64,000 nucleotides of DNA from Paralithodes platypus. Its lineage: Eukaryota > Arthropoda > Malacostraca > Decapoda > Lithodidae. Made by a program: the position numbers and the translations under genes. The notes under the pieces were generated by a model. That model worked only from the letters and a program-made list of their open reading frames with translations, was not told the origin of the DNA and did not search any database. Below are positions 21,346 through 32,080 of this stretch, in pieces. Position 1 is the first letter of the stretch, and every line of letters begins with the position of its first letter. Where the stretch lies: positions 35,804,001 through 35,868,000 of the forward strand of contig CM064580.1 in NCBI GenBank assembly GCA_032716605.1. The letters are read 5' to 3'.

Positions 21346-22837
21346 AGAGAATAAGAATATTGAGGAACACACGATTAAAGGTAAAAAAGAAAGAAGAAGA
21401 ATTGAAGAACTAATACGGTAACGGTAAATACGCGTAAAAGGGGGTGGTGGAAGGGAACAAGGAAAGGAGACACAATGGCATAGGTACGCAATTGAAGAAG
21501 AAAGGGGCACAGAGAGGTTCCGAAACAGTGCACATAATAGGCAGGTTTAGAAGAGAGAAGGGTGGCCGTAAACACGCAGAGTAACGAGGAGTGGACGGCA
21601 AGGAGGAAGGAAGAAAGGAAGGTGTTATGGCGGAAAAAAAATAAGGATAAGTGGGAAAAGGGAAGTGGTGAAGCAATGAAGAACAGATGTAAAGGAAGAA
21701 CAAGACCAATGTAGAGTAACAGGAATCACGCACGACAAGAACGGGTAGCAGCACAGAGAGAGGAACGATAGGGAAAATTAGAAAGAAAGTGGGGAGGAAT
21801 TGGGGAAAAGGAGAATTTGGAGCTAATGCCTGTTTGTATATCTACGTTAGAATCCTTCTCATCATATAATATATAAGATGAATAGAAGGGTAAAGGAGAG
21901 AATAATTATATTCGACAGAAGAAGAGGAAACAGGCTTCAAATATAACATAAAGCAAAATTAAAGTTCAATGGATTGTGCGATATGTCTAAGGAAAGGGTT
22001 TTAGATGAAAATGAGATAATACAAAATCGTGGAAATTGAGTAAACAAAATGTAATGAATAGAAAGATATTTGAGAAGGAAGAAAAATGGAAGACATGTTA
22101 AATACGGACACACTATTTATCTATGTCAAGTTATAAGCTCAGTCAATATTAAACAGGAAATACCAGTTTAAAAGCAAATATAAACATAAAGGTATATTCG
22201 TTATTTGTGCCATAAGCAAATTTTACTGTAAATTTATAGTAAAACAACAACGATAGATCAAAACAGATGTATAATTTAGGAAGTGAGGAAAGAAGCACTA
22301 CGATAAAGCAGGAAATCACGAAGCAGACCTAAGCAGCGGAAGGAAGTGAGAGAGAAGAAAGAACAATAATGACGAATGGGAAGTTACGTAAGACTGGTTA
22401 GCGGTTTGGGATGGAGGAGTTAGCCGATATGGTGGTACAAAAAAAAAAAAAAAAAAAAAAAAACTTATTGACAAGTGCCTACAGAAATTGGCTATTGTGA
22501 AGTAAAAACGTATTAAGATTATATTACCAGAGACTGGATGGTATGATACAATCAAGTAGTTTGGAGGGACAGTTAGGCAGAGTTAGTGATCCATTAGTAT
22601 ATAGAGATGGGACACCTTTCATTATGACGTAATCTTGGAGACTATATCAGATTGCCTTAAATATTCACAAAGCATTTATTTTGTCTTAATAATGAGTAAT
22701 TGAAATTTAATCTTGAACATTAATCACAACACATTTCTTGTTAATAATGTGGACATATAATAAAGTAATCTGTAAAAGGCATATTTTTCCATTGGTTGCG
22801 GCCATTTTGAAATAGGAACGGCCAAAATCCTATACAA
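21346..22837. other. Unassigned purine-biased stretch
   Basis: It carries a poly(A) run at 22439-22463. The segment at 21816-21870 (TTGGAGCTAATGCCTGTTTG, then TAGAATCCTTCTCATCATAT) recurs at 27736-27789 beyond the LINE. No gene was recognised. Confidence 0.5.
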
Positions 22838-23058
22838 TTTAGGTTAGGTCTGGTTAGATTAATTTAGGTGTGATTATGATAGGATAAGCGAGGTTCGGTT
22901 AAGTATGGTTAGATTAGCCTAGGTGTGATTAAAGATATGATAAGTTAGGTTAGGTCTGGTTAGATTAGCTTAGGTTGGGTTAAGATATGATAAGTTAGGT
23001 TAGGTTAGGTTAGTTCTGGTTAGATTAGCCTAGGTATGGTTAAGATAGGATAAGCTAG

Positions 23059-23061
<3 letters not shown>
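22838..23061. repeat. Degenerate TTAGG-like tandem array
   Basis: GGTTAGGTCTGGTTAGATTA units alternate with 'GCCTAGGTATGGTTAAGATA' and 'GGATAAG'. The higher-order unit is about 55-65 bp, with embedded TTAGGTTAGGTTAGG. The same array resumes at 27508 on the other side of the LINE, so the LINE interrupts it. Confidence 0.85.
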
Positions 23062-23095
<34 letters not shown>

Positions 23096-23390
23096 TTTAT
23101 TCAGTTAGCAATTTACAGAGTTGGTACCACATAGTATGTTACAAATATGACATGTACCAGCTTTGCATAATTCCAACTAAGGATAGCCCAATAAGGCCGT
23201 TAGGTGTATTTCCATTGGGGTCCTTGTGGGATTAGGTTAGCTGGGGAAAAGGGGAGGATAAAAGAAATAGATGCTTTAGAGAAAGTATTTTTAGGGGGTT
23301 ATTTTAAGATACCTTACATCCTATGGTAAATATCAGTAATCCGTAATCAGTAATCATTTCAGTTTGGTTTGCCTATCTCTTATGTCGTAT

Positions 23391-24971
23391 TTAGTAGTAG
23401 ACATAAGCTTGGTGCTCCCTTCTCGCAGCTGTCCGGTTCAGGTGTTCCTTCAGGCTACGTCTGAAGGAATACAGTGTTCTCTTTTCACGGACTGACTGGG
23501 GTAGGTCGTTCGTTCCAGTCTTTGGTGGCAGTGAAGAAGAATGTTTGCTTACCCTGTCCTTGGATTCTCGGGACCTTAAAATTAAACATCCTGTTTCTTG
23601 TATTATGTCCACTCCTCTCATTTGCTTTAACAAAATCACTCTTAAGATACTCTGGAGCTCTGTCATAGAAAATTTTGAAGGCATTAGTTCGCCTGATTTG
23701 TTTGGCCCTGTCAGATACATTGAGCATACCTAGTGACTGAAGTTGTTCCTGGCCAACATGTGATCTGGGTCCTAGGTTCAGCATGAACCTAACCATTTTA
23801 TTTTGAGTGACCTGAAGTTTGTGCTGTGCTGATTTAGATTATGCAGAGTACCAGGATGACACAGAATAGTCAAAATGACATTGAACAAGCGCTTGGCAAA
23901 GGGTCTTTTTGGTCGCCGCTGGCAAGCATCCCACCTGTCTATACAGGTATTTTATACGTGCTCTACACTTACACAGGATAGATTCCAAAATTGTTTCACC
24001 TGACAAACTCGAGTCCAGTTTTAGTCCGAGATATTTAACTTGTGACACTCTTGTTATAGGAATATCATTACAGTTGACCGAGAAGCCCACAATGTCTTTC
24101 AGTTTGCGTTTTGTCCCACATAAGATGGCTTCCGTCTTGCCCAGGTGAAGAGATAGTCTATTGTCCACTAGCCATTCACTACATGATTCTAGTCCTTTGG
24201 AAAGTGAAGCAGCAATACTTATTGGGCCTTTTCCTGAAACCAGAAGCACGCTGTCGTCAGCATACAGTAATAATTTACACGAGACGCTCAGTTCCATGTC
24301 GTTCACATAACAGAGAAAGAGTAAGGGACCAAGGATGCTTCCCTGCGGGACCCCACAGTTAATTGGCATAGGATCAGATATATTATCATCAATTTTGACT
24401 CTTTGTGTTCTACCACTAAGATAAGATTTAAACCAGTTCACAGATCCAATGCCCATTGCTTGTAGTTTATTACATAGGATATCATGGTCTACTGTGTCAA
24501 ACGCTTTTTGTAGATCAAGAAGAAACCATACCACTGTAGTTACCTTTAGACATTTCTTTACGAATGTGATCTGTTAAGTGGATGAGACAGGAGTCAGTCG
24601 AGTACATTCATCTGAAACCTGATTGAAAGTTATAAAATAGATCATTTTCTTTGAGGTAGTGTTCAATTTGGGTGTATACCGCTCTTTCAAGGATTTTAGA
24701 TACAATATATACATAATATGCTAACTGGTCTGTAGTTGCCAACTTCTAGTTTATTTCCTTTCTTGAATAGAGGGGTTACAATAGCTTCCTTCAGTTCAGC
24801 AGGTACAGTGTTGGTGTTAATTGACAGGTTGATGATGTGGGTTAGGGGACCTGCTATACCAATGGCTCCATATCGTAGAAATTTGGCAGGAATTTTGTCT
24901 GGTCCTGTGCTTTTATGTACATTTAGGTTAGAGAGCTCGTCAAAAGTGTATTTTGGTGTAACATTTTGCAA
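23391..24971 (-). pseudogene. Reverse transcriptase region of the CR1/L2-like LINE
   Basis: This is the polymerase that carries out target-primed reverse transcription. 24971-24696 covers the RT entry blocks (NLNVHKSTGPDKIPAKFL, GNYRPVSIL). 24534-23839 has motif A (LDLQKAFDTVDH, D at residue 7 of this ORF), motif B (GVPQGSILGP, 61-70) and motif C (YADD, 91-94), so the catalytic Asp residues are intact, followed by the thumb (VKYLGLKLD). 23796-23485 and 23720-23391 give the C-terminal segment (ATKDWNERP; SFRRSLKEHLNRTA) in two overlapping frames. Four frames in all, with frameshifts near 24690-24540, 23830 and 23500, so it is non-functional. Confidence 0.88.
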
Positions 24972-25298
24972 TCCAAATGTGTTCGGGTGTATGCCTTTAT
25001 CTCTGTAGAAATTTCGAAAGGTGGCCGTTGTTGTCGTGTATTTATTGAGAGGTTGCGGTAGGTTCTGTGCAAGTGTGTTTGCTATGGAGGTGAAGGTGTT
25101 GAAGTAGGTTGAAATTTGTCGTTTATCGTGGCAAACCTGATCATTAATGTTGAGAGCAATATTAGTGTTAGACGAATCCCTTGCCTTGTTGCTGTAGCCT
25201 GTTGTTTTTAGGTGCCTCCATAGTTTCTTTTGGGTTATTCTGATATTCCTCTGCCTTATTGTGGAAATAATTAGTTTTTGCTGATTTGATTTTTCTAC

Positions 25299-25511
25299 TT
25301 AGTTTCTACTCCTGGCCCTGTTGAACTCATGTTTCAGACCGTGATCCTGTCTATGTTTCACTAGCCTTTTTAACAGATTGTCTCTGTGTTCCAGATGGTG
25401 TAGTATGTCATTGTTGATCCATGGGTCTGACCTTGCTTTAATTCGTATGTCTTTCAGAGGAGCTATTTCGTCTAGGATGTTTGTGATGATGGTTCTGTTT
25501 TCCGTGTGCAA
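25299..25511 (-). pseudogene. Linker between endonuclease and RT of the CR1/L2-like LINE
   Basis: The 70-codon ORF (IRIKARSDPWINNDILHHLE, RDNLLKRL) matches the region after the endonuclease in CR1/L2 proteins, where an 'R..PW' segment precedes a basic helix. It overlaps the end of the endonuclease ORF in another frame, marking a frameshift near 25500. The segment 25298-24972 continues the same region with stops and is not open in one frame. Confidence 0.7.
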
Positions 25512-26573
25512 TATGTGACGAAGTGATCACTTATCCCAGTCTGTATAACCCCTGATTGGGATATTTTGTCCTCTCTGTTACAGTTTATGTGGTCTAATAT
25601 TGTGGCAGTGTTCTCAGAGATACGTGTGGGGGTTGTGATGAGTTGTTTGTGATTGTGCATTGTCAGTATGTGCCTATATTCTCGTACAAGCCTATTATTT
25701 CGTTGTTTGTAACACAGGTTAAAATCCCCTAGTATAATGGATTCATTCCGAGGGTCTAGCGATGACAAAGTTCGTTCAAATTTGGTCAAGAATTGTGTGT
25801 CGTCTGGTGGCCTATAGCACACCCCAATTGTGATGGGTCTTGTCCTCGGCAGGTGTAGGTCGATCCACAGAGCTTGGTGATTTTCTACATGGAGGTCGGT
25901 CCTAGTTGTGTGTGTGAGGTTGTTTTTTACATACAGACATACTCCTCCCCCTTGCCTATTGCGATCATTCCTAACCATGTTGAAACCTTGAATGTTTATT
26001 TCACCATCGTTTATACTTGAATCCAGCCAGGTTTCTGTGATTGCAATTATTGAAGCTTTGGCCTTATTAGCTAACAAGTTTATTTCTGACAATTTATGGT
26101 ACATTGACCTGGCGTTAATGTGGATAAGATGGAGCCCTTTGTTGGTGAACACTCTGTATTCATCTTTGATTTTGAATGTATCCTGGCTGGATTCTGAGTT
26201 GTTAATACTTGGTTCATTTACATTAATATTCGGTAATGAATGCAAGGCACACATGTTGCATAGGAATCCCCGTTCTTCACTGTTGGTCTTCTTAGAGATG
26301 CACTTCATGTGAGCTACAGTTTTACACTTAACACAGCTTAACACAATTTAGGATCCTTTGTTTTCTTGTTATGAGTGATTCACATATTTCACAAATGATT
26401 TTACGACCTTTAATAGCTACTTCCCTACATTTATCGCATTCCACTTCTTTTCTGCTAGTAACGTAAGTACATCGATCGTGTACTGTTTCATTACAACTAC
26501 TACATTGTGAAGTTGTACTCCTTTTGTTGAATCCAATATTGCACACTATACATATTTTCCTGTTACTGTTCAT
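25472..26573 (-). pseudogene. Zinc fingers and APE-type endonuclease of the CR1/L2-like LINE
   Basis: 26573-26328 encodes C8/C11, C24/C27, H32/C35 and C46/C49, a PHD-like cross-brace finger, and the start of a second finger (C61/C64, C77). After a frameshift near 26340 the second finger finishes in the next ORF (26344-25472: C4/C7, H12/C15, C29/C32). The endonuclease follows: HINARS (N77), ITETWLD (E104), GGGVCLYV, LGDFN (D207, N209), ILDHI (D251) and ISDHF (273-274). These match the catalytic residues of the EEP family, which nicks DNA to start insertion. The endonuclease frame itself is intact. Confidence 0.88.
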
Positions 26574-26595
26574 CGTACGTCTGGCGTTGTGGTGA

Positions 26596-27504
26596 TCAGC
26601 TGAGCGCCGTGAGCGCGTGAGATGGGGACAGGTTGTGGCTCCCCCTTGCCCCCCCTACCTGTATTTGTTGTTTGATGTTGTCCTTGTTCTTGGCCTTTGT
26701 TGCTGCTTTATTGTTGATGTTGTTGCGACTGATCCCTTCTTTTTTAGCTGTTCTGGTTGCATGTTGAGCTACCTGGGTCACCGATAGTGTTGGGTTGTGT
26801 TGTAGTAGGTTTGGTTGATATGTTGTGCAGCGGCGTCATGTTGTGGGGGGTGGGGGGTTTCTCTTGTCTTTCTTGTTCGTTGCTGTTACTTCATTGTCGA
26901 TGTGTTTGCTAGAGCTTCCTGCTTTTTTGGGTGTTCTGATTGCATGTTGTGTTACTTGGTTCACCGATATCTGTGGTAGTGATGATACAGTTGAGGGTAA
27001 TGTTGAGTAGGTAGAGTGTTGGCACTGTGCTGGCGGTTGCCCTGCGGTCTTGGTTGGGAGTTGAAGCGTGACAGGAGGCTGGGGTGCCTGCTTTTCCAGT
27101 TTGTTATAACTAATTTTACTGCTAGGGACTGTTGAAATGTCGGTGTCTGCCTTACTTGTTTGGTGGTGAGTTTTCTTCAACGTTGAACTAGGGCCGGGGT
27201 TGGTCTCTACATCTCCGCAGCTAATTAGAGTGTAGCACAATAGGTGTTGTAGCGAGGTTGTGCCAGAGTATTTGCCGAGCCGCGGCGTCTTCCCGATATA
27301 TGAAATAGACCAGGCAGGAATGGTGACAGAAATTTCACTTGTGTGTGATTTCTGTGTGACGAGGTCCCTCAATACTTGTTTAGTGTTGACCTGGTACACT
27401 ACCTGTCCCCTCTGCACTTGTATATCAACACAGCCCCACTGGATGTTGAGAAGGATGATACATAGAGAGAGGGCTATGCCCGCACTCCTGATCCCTCCCG
27501 CCAT
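26596..27504 (-). CDS. N-terminal protein of the CR1/L2-like LINE with signal-like segment and 2A motif
   Basis: The 222-codon frame starts at 27504. Residues 6-24 are hydrophobic (RSAGIALSLCIILLNIQWG), like a signal peptide. Residues 97-105 read GDVETNPGP, matching the 2A consensus D(V/I)ExNPGP, at which ribosomes skip a peptide bond between G and P. Upstream of it is LLCYTLISC, as hydrophobic as in other 2A peptides. The rest is rich in Thr, Pro, Gln and Lys. After a stop at 26836 the same frame reopens to 26596 (61 codons). This second part repeats the end of the first (VNQVTQHAIRTPKKAG versus VTQVAQHATRTAKKEG), an in-frame internal duplication. 2A-like motifs are known in some CR1/L2 elements of other animals. 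Confidence 0.75.
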
Positions 27505-27507
27505 ATT

Positions 27508-27680
27508 TACTTAGGTTAGGTTAGGTCTGGTTAGATTAGCCTAGGTTTGGTTATGATAGGATAAGTTAGGATAGGTTAGATTAGCCTAGGTTCGGTTATG
27601 ATAGGATAAGTTTGGTTAGCTTAGGTCTGGTTAGTTTATATTGGGCTTAGGTTCAATTGGCGAAGGTTAGGCTAGGAGAT
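27508..27680. repeat. TTAGG-like tandem array, right side of the LINE
   Basis: It starts TTAGGTTAGGTTAGGTCTGG and continues with the same higher-order units as 22838-23061 (GGTTAGATTAGCCTAGGT, ATGATAGGATAAG). Because the two flanks are the same repeat, the length of the target duplication cannot be read. Confidence 0.85.
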
Positions 27681-27885
27681 AGTAGCCGTTGTCGCTGTGG
27701 CCGTTTCGGAGTGCGACAGTTTTGACCTGAATCCTTGGAGCCAATACCTGTTTGTATTATCTAAGTTAGAATCCTTCTCTTCATATAATAGAGCCCCAAC
27801 ACCTTAATTTATCTGACAGGTAATTTAGAATAGTGTAAGTTTATTGGCATACAGTTAATTCATGTGCGTATATGGATGCATGACA

Positions 27886-27944
<59 letters not shown>

Positions 27945-28135
27945 AATCTCTGTAGCTGTGTGAAGTGTGCGTTCTGAGTGGTGTGTTGTGGGAGTGTGAA
28001 ATCAAGGACAGGAATCGTGTGCGAAGCTGGGGAAAGTGAGAGAAAGGAAAAGGAAGTGGTGGTGTAGGAAGAGGGAGAGAGTGAGAAGAAAGTGAGGGAC
28101 AGAGAGGGGTGTTGCCAGGGATTATTAGGAGAGAG

Positions 28136-28169
<34 letters not shown>

Positions 28170-28334
28170 TGTTTGTGTTTATGTTTTGGTTAATTACGAG
28201 TAAGTAAAGTCACAGTCCATAATTAGCATACCCCTGTTCGAATATTTCAAACTGTAAAATGAAACTCTAAAGCAACTTGGATATTACAGAACACGGTCTA
28301 ATATTGCTTGGGTTCGATACATATAGCCTACATT
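27681..28334. other. Unassigned stretch with a CA array
   Basis: The segment at 27736-27789 repeats 21816-21870. A CA array lies at 27883-27942, followed by GA/GT-rich DNA to about 28170. No gene was recognised. Confidence 0.55.
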
Positions 28335-28721
28335 GCTTTTGAAATTTTAAGACGTTATGCCTATTAGTTTGTCAATTTTAGGAACTTTTACCCATTTGTA
28401 ACCATTTGGCCCCATTCAGGCTATTGTTTTAAGACGTTTATCCCCATTCAGGTATCAATTTTTTACTGGTGAGCGGTAGCGAGCCAGCATATCTTTTAAA
28501 TGTTTTTGACAGCAGGCTAAATTTGTACATTTTTCGATAGAAAAATGTCTCCGGCGAAGCCGGATTTCTTCAAATAATGCTGGCTCGCTATCGCTCGCCA
28601 GGAAGAAATCGACACCTAGATGGGGATAAACGTCTTTAAATAGTTGGCTGAATGGGGCCGAATGGATACAAGCCAGAGAAAGAGATAAAACGACAGAAAT
28701 AACAAAAAGCAGGTCACCCCC
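28335..28721. mobile_element. TTAA element, A/B chimera (family B copy 1)
   Basis: The right half is family B: CTCGCTATCGCTCGCCAGG, GGCTGAATGGGGCCGAATGG and GCAGGTCACCCCC before TTAA at 28722-28725. The left side lacks the family B terminus. Instead it begins with a family A-like segment (GAAATTTTAAGACGTT, ATTAGTTTGTCAATTTTAGG) and then enters the B core at about 28410. The central stem CTCCGGCGAAGCCGG is intact. Confidence 0.7.
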
Positions 28722-28921
28722 TTAAACAACTTGAGGTCTATTCAAACGCAAAGATAAAATTTGCTTCGTACAATAGTTTATAATACACTATGCCTCGACG
28801 CTCATCTGTCATACATCTTTGAATTCAATGGTGAAATTAACCTCATTTTAGAACTGCTGTACAAGAACTGCTGCATGATCCAAGTTGCCATCGTATATTA
28901 CGTCATATTCTTACCTATTAA

Positions 28922-29265
28922 GGGGGGTGACCTGCTTTAATCCTCTCCAATTTCTCTCTTCCGGCTTGTATCCATTCAGCCCCATTCAGCCTACTGTTGG
29001 ATGACGTTTATCCCCATCCAGGTGTCGATGTTTTCCTGCCGAGCGATAGCGAGCCAGCATTGTATGGAGAAATCCGGCTTCGCCTGAGACATGTACAAAT
29101 TTAGCCTGCTACCAAAACAGTGTTTTAAATATTCTGGCTCCTGGGAAAATGATCGACACCTGAATGGGGATAAACGTCTATAACAGTAGGCTGAATGGGG
29201 CCGAATGGATACAACCCAGAGAGGGAGGGAGAAAGAGAGAACAACACAAAACGAGGTGGGCCCCC
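28922..29265. mobile_element. Palindromic TTAA element, family B copy 2
   Basis: TTAA at 28918-28921 and 29266-29269. It starts GGGGGGTGACCTGC and ends GAGGTGGGCCCCC. Left blocks GGCTTGTATCCATTCAGCCC and AAGACGTTTATCCCCATCCA recur in reverse complement on the right (TGGGGATAAACGTC; GGGGCCGAATGGATACAA), so the whole element is an imperfect palindrome. The right arm lacks the GCTCGC block. Overlapping ORFs on the minus strand are non-coding. Confidence 0.85.
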
Positions 29266-29269
29266 TTAA

Positions 29270-29650
29270 GCTACCCAAAAAAGGATGAGACAGTCAGACA
29301 AGTTGTTCCGTGTCTCCAGATCTCGCACTGAAACAAACACAAAGTAATCAGATTCACTGGTTCTCCAAGGCAGCATTAGAAGGTATTCCAAGAAGTTACT
29401 ATACAGTTGAAAAGTCCTATCTATTCATTTATTTAACTTTTCTACAGTAAAACCTTTTGCAATATCCGAAAATATTGTCTTATCCACAGCAAGTTTTATG
29501 TGAGGTTTTTTTTCTCATATAAGCTTTTACTAGTGAAACTCTCTAGCTTCAACTGTCTTATGATTGCGTGTGCAACTCCTGATAATTTGCTATTATAATC
29601 CAAATTATGGAAGCCATTTAACATTAAATTAAATTCATAAATACCTCTGC
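29270..29650. other. Unassigned stretch
   Basis: AT-rich with no recognisable gene. It lies between a family B element and the GATA-type repeats at the 3' side of the next LINE relic. Confidence 0.45.
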
Positions 29651-29651
29651 T

Positions 29652-29720
29652 AGATAGATAGATAGATATATAGATAGATATATAGATAGAAAGATAGATA
29701 TATCGAGAGAGAGAGAGAGA
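29652..29720. repeat. GATA/TATC tetranucleotide and GA array
   Basis: TAGATAGATAGATATATAGA-type repeats are followed by a GA run. They lie at the 3' side of the minus-strand LINE relic that follows and may be its grown tail. Confidence 0.85.
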
Positions 29721-30600
29721 GGTACAATGAGTTACAGTAATAGATAGTATCTCATAGACCTTGCGGTCTATTCCGGGAAGACAATCCACGTGGAAAGAGG
29801 GAGACTGTGTAGCGCACCACCCTCATTGTAGAGTGTACAAAATACTATCACCTCTCTTTTTGAGCTACTCTGATGATAAACAAATTACAACTTCTGAGGG
29901 AAGTTTGTTCCAGGTAGAACAGATTTTATCTGTGAACAAGTTTCCACAAATACTAGTGCTGAAGCTTTTTCATTCTAACTTCCAGCCATGACTGTGTGTT
30001 ATATTCATAACGAGGCTAATAATGATGCTATAATCCACATTGTCAAACCCATTGTTTAAAAATATCAATGAATTGTCGTAATCTGCGTGTTTCCAAGAAC
30101 ACATAAATCAAGGGCTCTCACCTGGTCCTCATAGTTCAGTCTTCTAATCGATGGAAAAAGCTTTGTAGCCCTACCTTGTACTCTTTTCTGTCGCTCTAAA
30201 TCTTTCCTAAGTGCTGGAGACCAGAATTGAACAGCATATTCCAGGAGAGGCCGCATCAGAGCGTTGTAAAGTATGATGATTATTTCCTTATTTCTATAAA
30301 TAAATTGCCTCTTAATATAGCTCAACAGACGTTAAGCTTTCTTGTCTACTTCAATGCACTACTTGAAAAACTTTAGGTCACTGCTAAGCACAACACCCAA
30401 ATCCTTTTCCAAGTCAGTCACTTCCAGAGTATTTTCGTATAGTGAGTAACGACTTTGGGTTATCTTATTCGATATACATCACCTTGCAGTTTTCCAAGTT
30501 TAGTGGTATATGCCATGTCTCAGACTATTCACCCAGTCTGTTAAGATCCATCCTGAGTTCACATTCACTTCAAGCTTAATGTAATTTGTAGGATCTCTTT
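29700..30600 (-). pseudogene. CR1-like LINE relic, RT thumb and C-terminal region
   Basis: Minus-strand translation gives 'DLNRLGE' and 'HIPLNLENCKVMYISNKI' (30550-30465), 'ENTLEVTDLEKDLGVVLSSD' (30440-30380), then the 86-codon ORF 30325-30065 (YIKRQFIYRNKEII, LYNALMRPLLEYAVQFWSP, RVQGRATKLFPSIRRLNYED), and further 'NNGFDNVDYSI' and 'FTDKICSTWNKLPSEVV' (29945-29890). This is the order found after the catalytic box of CR1-type enzymes. The 5' two-thirds, including the active site, is missing. Several stops; dead copy. Confidence 0.85.
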
Positions 30601-30956
30601 TTGGGAGTGGGGTTTCAACCTTTGGTGGGGATTCGCATTTTTCATACTAGGGGATGCTTTTCACATTTTTGCTTTTCCTCAACAAGCTGTAAAGATGGTG
30701 ATTTAGAAAATCACCAAATTTGATCTTACCGCTGATGCTTAAGTGCACACTGTAATGGAGGAGGAGGAGGTGGTGCTTCCCATAGATCTCATCAAATAGG
30801 GCCATAAGCCTCACCCCTTTCGAGATACACAGGTCAGCTAAATTTCCATTTAAACTAATTGTTTTGCTTGTAGTCCAATACCTCTGTCCTCCTTGAGTTG
30901 GAGTTCATCAGTCAGTGTCATGACTGTGGCACTGACCTGGGCTATTAATGCCGTCC
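30601..30956. other. Unassigned stretch
   Basis: No gene was recognised. This segment may still include decayed LINE sequence, but I cannot support it. Confidence 0.4.
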
Positions 30957-30960
30957 TTAA

Positions 30961-31314
30961 GGGGACATGGACCGGTTTTCTGGACCACTTTCTCCCTCAT
31001 GTTTAGCCCCATTAATTTTCAGATGTTTACCCCATTAGTTAGACGATTTTAAGACCTTTTGCCCCATTTCTTCGTCAATATTTAGACCTTTCGGCCCATT
31101 TAGGTGTCGATTTTTCCCTGGCGAACGATGGTGTGAGCCTGTAATGTTGGAAGAACCGGCCTTCGGCCGGGAAATTTTTCTACCGAAAAATTTACAAATT
31201 AATCTAAAAGGGGGATCTAATGGATTTTATTTTTAATTTGATGGAGGTCTAGGGAGGAAACTAGAATAATAATGAATACATGCATAAATCGCCCAAAAAG
31301 TGAACCATCTCCCC
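30961..31314 (+). mobile_element. TTAA element, family A
   Basis: TTAA at 30957-30960 and 31315-31318. The 354-bp copy starts GGGGACATGGACCGG and ends GAACCATCTCCCC. In forward order it has TTTCTCCCTCATGTTTAGCC, TTTAGGTGTCGATTTTTCCC, CCGGCCTTCGGCCGGG, TTTTTCTACCGAAAAATTTA and GATGGAGGTCTAGGGAGGAA. The GCGAGC block has mutated (GGCGAACGATGGTGTGAGCC). Confidence 0.9.
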
Positions 31315-31477
31315 TTAATTTTGGACCAGACTTTTTCTACTTTATTTATCATCTGGGAAATCCTTCTATTTGTGTGACTCTTCACCTTATTTACATCACG
31401 GCGAAACTAATCAAAGTGAATATCTTGTCCTTTGACCTGAGAATCTCCTATCAAACTTGTTTTCGCCTCTTTGGTAT

Positions 31478-31591
<114 letters not shown>

Positions 31592-31809
31592 ATAATTGTT
31601 ACTACAATAATAGGAGTAGGAAACACAAGGGAGGGGCTTACAGTAGTTGTTTTGCTAAATGCACGGAAACGGATAATCCTTGGTGAGACAAACAAGGTGT
31701 GCTAATAGCAAGTATTGATTATTTAATATACAGTGGACATATTTTAATGACCATACCAAGGTAATGGCTGATAGTTTCAATTCCTGCCATATTCAAGCTC
31801 TTGTCATAT

Positions 31810-32080
31810 TTAGCTTAGGTTAGGTTAGATTAGTTTCTGTTGGAGCAGGTTAGCCTTTGACAGAAAAAATATTATTTAGATAAGCTCATTTTTGGTTGGA
31901 TATAATATGTTATACTGAAGCGGTTACGTTATGGTAGTTTGGGATAGGTTAGATTTAGCTAGGTTAGTGTAGGATAGGCCAATAAACAATTGAATAGGTT
32001 AATTGTGATAAGTTCAATTTCCCAAGATTAGCTAGGTTAACCTTTGTAGGGGAAACATTTGCATTGGTTAGTTTAGCACG
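31810..32080. repeat. Degenerate TTAGG-like stretch
   Basis: Scattered TTAGGTTAGGTTAGATTAG, TAGGTTAGTGTAGGATAGG and TTAGCTAGGTTAACC motifs resemble the arrays at 22838 and 27508 but are much more diverged. Confidence 0.65.

Larger units (their letters stand above)
23062..27508 (-). mobile_element. CR1/L2-like non-LTR retrotransposon, nearly full length, decayed
   Basis: Read on the minus strand, the order is: N-terminal hydrophobic segment, 2A-like motif, basic Thr/Pro/Gln-rich region, two PHD-like zinc fingers, exonuclease/endonuclease/phosphatase-type endonuclease, reverse transcriptase, C-terminal domain, short 3' region with AATAAA, then a 3' tail of ATT trinucleotides (23062-23095). The coding sequence is broken by at least five frameshifts or stops, so it is inactive, but all domains are present in order. 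It is embedded in a TTAGG-like array on both sides. CR1/L2 placement rests on the LDLQKAFDTVDH and GVPQGSILGPLLF motifs and the short-repeat tail; a phylogeny would settle it. Confidence 0.9.

Noticed and set aside
20951..21510. Minus-strand Ser/Leu/Phe/Pro-rich ORFs of 109-179 codons
   Set aside because: They are produced by the polypurine tract on the plus strand; the same composition is open in three frames, which a gene would not show.
22838..27680. A true telomere or telomere-proximal end
   Set aside because: The TTAGG-like arrays are degenerate, short and internal, with long unrelated sequence on both sides.
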